A DNA stretch of 64,000 nt from Palsa-1392 sp036490335 (GTDB lineage: Bacteria; Verrucomicrobiota; Verrucomicrobiia; Chthoniobacterales; UBA10450). Below are positions 62,216-64,000 of the stretch, in pieces. The position numbers were made by a program, and so were the translations under genes. The DNA is taken from assembly GCA_036490335.1 (NCBI GenBank), contig DASXEB010000002.1, positions 62,001-126,000 of the forward strand. Reading direction: 5' to 3'. Under the pieces are notes generated by a model. It was not told the origin of the DNA and made no database searches. It was given only the letters and a program-made list of their open reading frames with translations. Position 1 is the first letter of the stretch; each line of letters opens with the position of its first letter.

Positions 62216-62251
62216 CCAAGGTTGCGGGATTTTGCCTAACGAGAATAGGAG

Positions 62252-62824
62252 ATGGCAGCACCATCGACTGATCCGCTTTTCTTCGCCAGCCCGGAGGAAT
62301 TACGAAGCTGGTTCAAAGAAAATCACGCGACCGCGGCGGAAATTTGGCTCGGCTATCACAAGAAAAACTCGGGACATGCGAGCGTGACCTGGCCGGAGTC
62401 GCTCGACGAGGCGCTTTGTGTCGGCTGGATTGATGGCATTCGCAAAAGCATCGACAGGCAGAGTTACAAAATCCGCTTCACCCCGCGGCGGCGCGGCAGC
62501 ATCTGGAGCGCGGTCAATATCAGACGAGCCGTCGCCCTAACGAGTAAAGGACGAATGACTCCCGCCGGCCGCAAGGCCTTCGCCGCGCGGAAGGAAAACA
62601 AATCGGGCATCTACTCCTACGAGCAACGGCGCGCGGAGCTGCCCGAGCCCGGCGAAAAGATCCTGCGCCGCAACCCGGCGGCCTGGAAATTTTTCCAGGC
62701 GCGACCGCCTTCCTACCGCAAAATGATGAGCTGGTGGATCGCGAGCGCGAAACGCGAAGAAACCCGCCGCGCGCGGCTCGCCCGCCTGATCGCGGCCTCG
62801 GCCGAGGGCCGCTCCCTCCATTAG
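62252..62824 (+). CDS. YdeI/OmpD-associated family protein
   Basis: In this 190-residue protein FFASPEELRSWFKENHATAA, EIWLGYHKKNSGHASVTWPE, SLDEALCVGWIDGIRKSIDR, and SYKIRFTPRRRGSIWSAVN are the family's usual blocks. YdeI-like proteins are linked with antimicrobial-peptide resistance and stress, mechanism unknown. The ATG follows a 9-mer with extension (GCCTAACGAGAATAGGAG), which also serves as ribosome site. Confidence 0.88.
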   Translation: MAAPSTDPLFFASPEELRSWFKENHATAAEIWLGYHKKNSGHASVTWPESLDEALCVGWIDGIRKSIDRQSYKIRFTPRRRGSIWSAVNIRRAVALTSKGRMTPAGRKAFAARKENKSGIYSYEQRRAELPEPGEKILRRNPAAWKFFQARPPSYRKMMSWWIASAKREETRRARLARLIAASAEGRSLH

Positions 62825-62889
62825 TGCGGCCTGCGAACGATGAACGACCCTCGCCGATCGTCCGCGGGGCTTGGGCAAATTTTTTTGCC

Positions 62890-63298
62890 CCTCCAGAGCC
62901 GTTTCCGACCCCCCGGCAAATTTGTCCGACCCTCCAGAGCCATTTCCGACCCCCTGACAAATTTGTCTGACCCTCCAGAGCCATTTCCGACCCCTCGGCA
63001 AATTTGTCCGACCCTCCAGAGCCGTTTCCGACCCCTCGGCAAATTTGTCCGACCCTCCAGAGCCATTTCCGACCTCTCGGCAAATTTGTCTGACCCTCCA
63101 GAGCCGTTTCCGACCCCCCGACAAATTTGTCTGACCCTCCAGAGCCATTTCCGACCTCTCGGCAAATTTGTCCGACCCTCCAGAGCCGTTTCCGACCCCC
63201 CGACAAATTTGTCTGACCCTCCAGAGCCATTTCCGACCCCCCGACAAATTTGTCTGACCCTCCAGAGCCGTTTCCGACCCCTGGCAAATTTGCCCGAC
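62890..63298. repeat. Ten tandem 41-bp repeats with internal palindrome GACAAATTTGTC
   Basis: Units start at 62890, 62931, 62972, 63013, 63054, 63095, 63136, 63177, 63218 and 63259 (last one 40 bp). Consensus: CCTCCAGAGCC[G/A]TTTCCGACC followed by CCCC[C/T][G/A][A/G]CAAATTTGT and C[T/C]GAC. Each unit has the palindrome GACAAATTTGTC or its variant GGCAAATTTGTC. It lies in the 590-bp gap before the CDF gene and is too regular for chance. No gene is seen. Confidence 0.9.
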
Positions 63299-63414
63299 CC
63301 GCCGCGCGACGCGGCCGGCTCGCGCCGCGGCGATTTATTGCCAAAATAAGATTCGCGTCGCGGCAGATTGAATGCTTTGTGCAAAGGGAAAGCGACGCGC
63401 GCTTTTGCCTAACG

Positions 63415-64000
63415 ATGAGCCATTCGCACGAACATCGCCTCGACTTCGGCCGCGCCTTCGCCATCGGCGTGATCCTGAACAGCGCCTTCGTCGGCGCGGA
63501 GGCGATCTTCGGTTTCTGGAGTCACTCGCTCACCTTGCTCGCGGATGCCGGCCACAATCTCGGCGACGTCCTCGGTCTGCTCATGGCCTGGGCGGCGACG
63601 AATTTGGAAAATCACCGCGCGACCGACCGCTATACTTACGGATTGCGGCGCAGCTCCGTGCTCGCCGCGCTTTTCAACTCGCTCCTCCTGCTCGTGAGCG
63701 TGGGCGCGATCGCGTGGGAAGCGGTTCATCGGCTCATTCATCCGGAAACGATCGCCGGCCTAACGATGATGCGCGTGGCTGCCTTCGGCATCGTCGTCAA
63801 TGGCGTGACGGCATGGATGTTTTCGCGCGGGCGCCATTCCGATCTCAACATTCGCGGCGCGTTTTTGCACATGGCCGCCGACGCCGCGATCTCGGTCGGG
63901 GTGGTCGTGGCCGGACTTTTAATTCTGCGCACCGGCTGGCAATTGATCGACCCGATCGGCGGCCTCACGATCGTCGCGATCATTCTTTTCGGGACCTGGG
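63415..64000 (+). CDS. Cation diffusion facilitator (CzcD-like) metal transporter, 3' end outside window
   Basis: From the ATG at 63415 the frame runs to the window end, 195 codons. MSHSHEHRLDFGRAF, then SHSLTLLADAGHNLGDVLGL with the HxxxD-type metal site of CDF helix 2, and HMAADAAISVGVVVAGLLIL, the helix 5 HxxxD site. It exports Zn, Co or Cd. The ATG overlaps the last base of a 9-mer (63407-63415), and a second 9-mer is at 63758 as GLT. Confidence 0.92.
   Translation, partial: MSHSHEHRLDFGRAFAIGVILNSAFVGAEAIFGFWSHSLTLLADAGHNLGDVLGLLMAWAATNLENHRATDRYTYGLRRSSVLAALFNSLLLLVSVGAIAWEAVHRLIHPETIAGLTMMRVAAFGIVVNGVTAWMFSRGRHSDLNIRGAFLHMAADAAISVGVVVAGLLILRTGWQLIDPIGGLTIVAIILFGTW

Larger units (their letters stand above)
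3136..63766. repeat. Dispersed 9-mer GCCTAACGA / TCGTTAGGC, about 75 copies
   Basis: Exact copies by hand: plus strand at 3136, 7345, 8605, 9344, 9433, 10642, 17599, 18720, 19370, 20440, 21219, 21454, 21760, 21795, 22207, 24242, 26573, 27979, 28214, 29019, 29576, 32699, 32999, 33271, 33857, 33983, 34436, 35178, 35978, 37008, 39067, 40190, 42465, 42911, 43325, 47629, 49824, 50046, 55835, 59761, 61000, 61489, 62234, 63407, 63758; minus strand at 4398, 12680, 16080, 17434, 17517, 19469, 19829, 20094, 24862, 25964, 26555, 26651, 27939, 29996, 38310, 40894, 42142, 42991, 43371, 44531, 45117, 47168, 49323, 49622, 51269, 52453, 54367, 57087, 58353, 60442. Chance would give about 0.5. Confidence 0.9.

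Noticed and set aside
62890..63298. CRISPR array
   Set aside because: The repeats are contiguous 41-bp units with no unique spacers and no cas genes nearby.
62520..63464. Three minus-strand open frames with Gly/Trp-rich repeats over the 41-bp array
   Set aside because: They come from a stop-free tandem repeat read in three frames and overlap the YdeI-like gene antisense.
3136..63766. The 9-mer as a transcription terminator or promoter element
   Set aside because: Most copies are inside coding genes on either strand and are not paired as inverted repeats, so a signal tied to transcript ends does not fit.

Overview
The window is GC-rich (about 60%) and gene-dense and reads as a free-living Gram-negative bacterium. 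I place it, as an inference, in Verrucomicrobiota near the soil Spartobacteria/Chthoniobacterales. The reasons are a PEP-CTERM secreted protein, a large secreted beta-strand-repeat protein ending in two copies of a domain rich in 'TGDN' and 'RGLGPSLA' motifs, lipoproteins, and a full classical menaquinone operon. No rRNA, tRNA, CRISPR array or classical IS element was recognised.

Layout. 1-7.3 kb holds secreted proteins: a serine hydrolase cut by the window edge, a GH18-like protein, a PEP-CTERM protein and a large subtilase-like protein. 7.5-10.65 kb looks like a small integron-type cassette array on the minus strand: single genes separated by about 122-126 bp attC-like sites, with no integrase in view. 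10.8-12.8 kb holds a fibronectin-like protein gene, a 21-bp-period repeat array and three REP-like inverted repeats. 12.8-22.8 kb holds a giant secreted protein, an APC permease, a ClC channel, threonine synthase, aspartokinase, a small exported protein and a GNAT acetyltransferase. 23-37.5 kb is a Mu-like transposable island. It has divergent repressor and Cro/Ner-like genes, a tape-measure-like protein, a gp27-like HTH protein, a MuA-type transposase and a MuB-type ATPase. No portal, capsid, terminase or tail-tube gene was recognised, and related repeats lie near both ends. 37.5-45.1 kb is the overlapping operon menF-D-H-B-A-C-E with a convergent hotdog thioesterase. 45-51 kb is housekeeping: nadK, tlyA, a CPBP protease, comF, accD, folC and a response regulator. 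51-64 kb holds a sulfotransferase, a kelch protein plus multicopper oxidase pair, a DJ-1/PfpI protein, a J-domain-like protein, a GT39-like membrane protein, a Gre-like factor, Tag glycosylase, an MFS transporter, an asparaginase-domain protein, a YdeI/OmpD-associated protein, a 41-bp tandem repeat and a cation diffusion facilitator cut by the edge.

The most striking signal is not a gene. The 9-mer GCCTAACGA (reverse TCGTTAGGC) occurs about 75 times by hand count, roughly 45 on plus and 30 on minus, where about 0.5 would be expected by chance. It lies between genes and inside genes in several reading frames (PNE/PND, LTx, SLG, xVR), often forcing TTA or CTA leucine codons. That points to selection or copying at the DNA level, as for a DNA-uptake or other genome-signature sequence. 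The copies outside genes tend to continue as GTATAAGGA or GTAAAGGA. The 7-mer GTTAGGC inside it is also a legal integron core (R') box, and it forms the R' end of attC-like sites here. The motif is dense in housekeeping genes and in most of the Mu-like island, but absent from the tape-measure gene, the GH18-like gene, the beta-strand-repeat gene and the visible part of the serine hydrolase gene.
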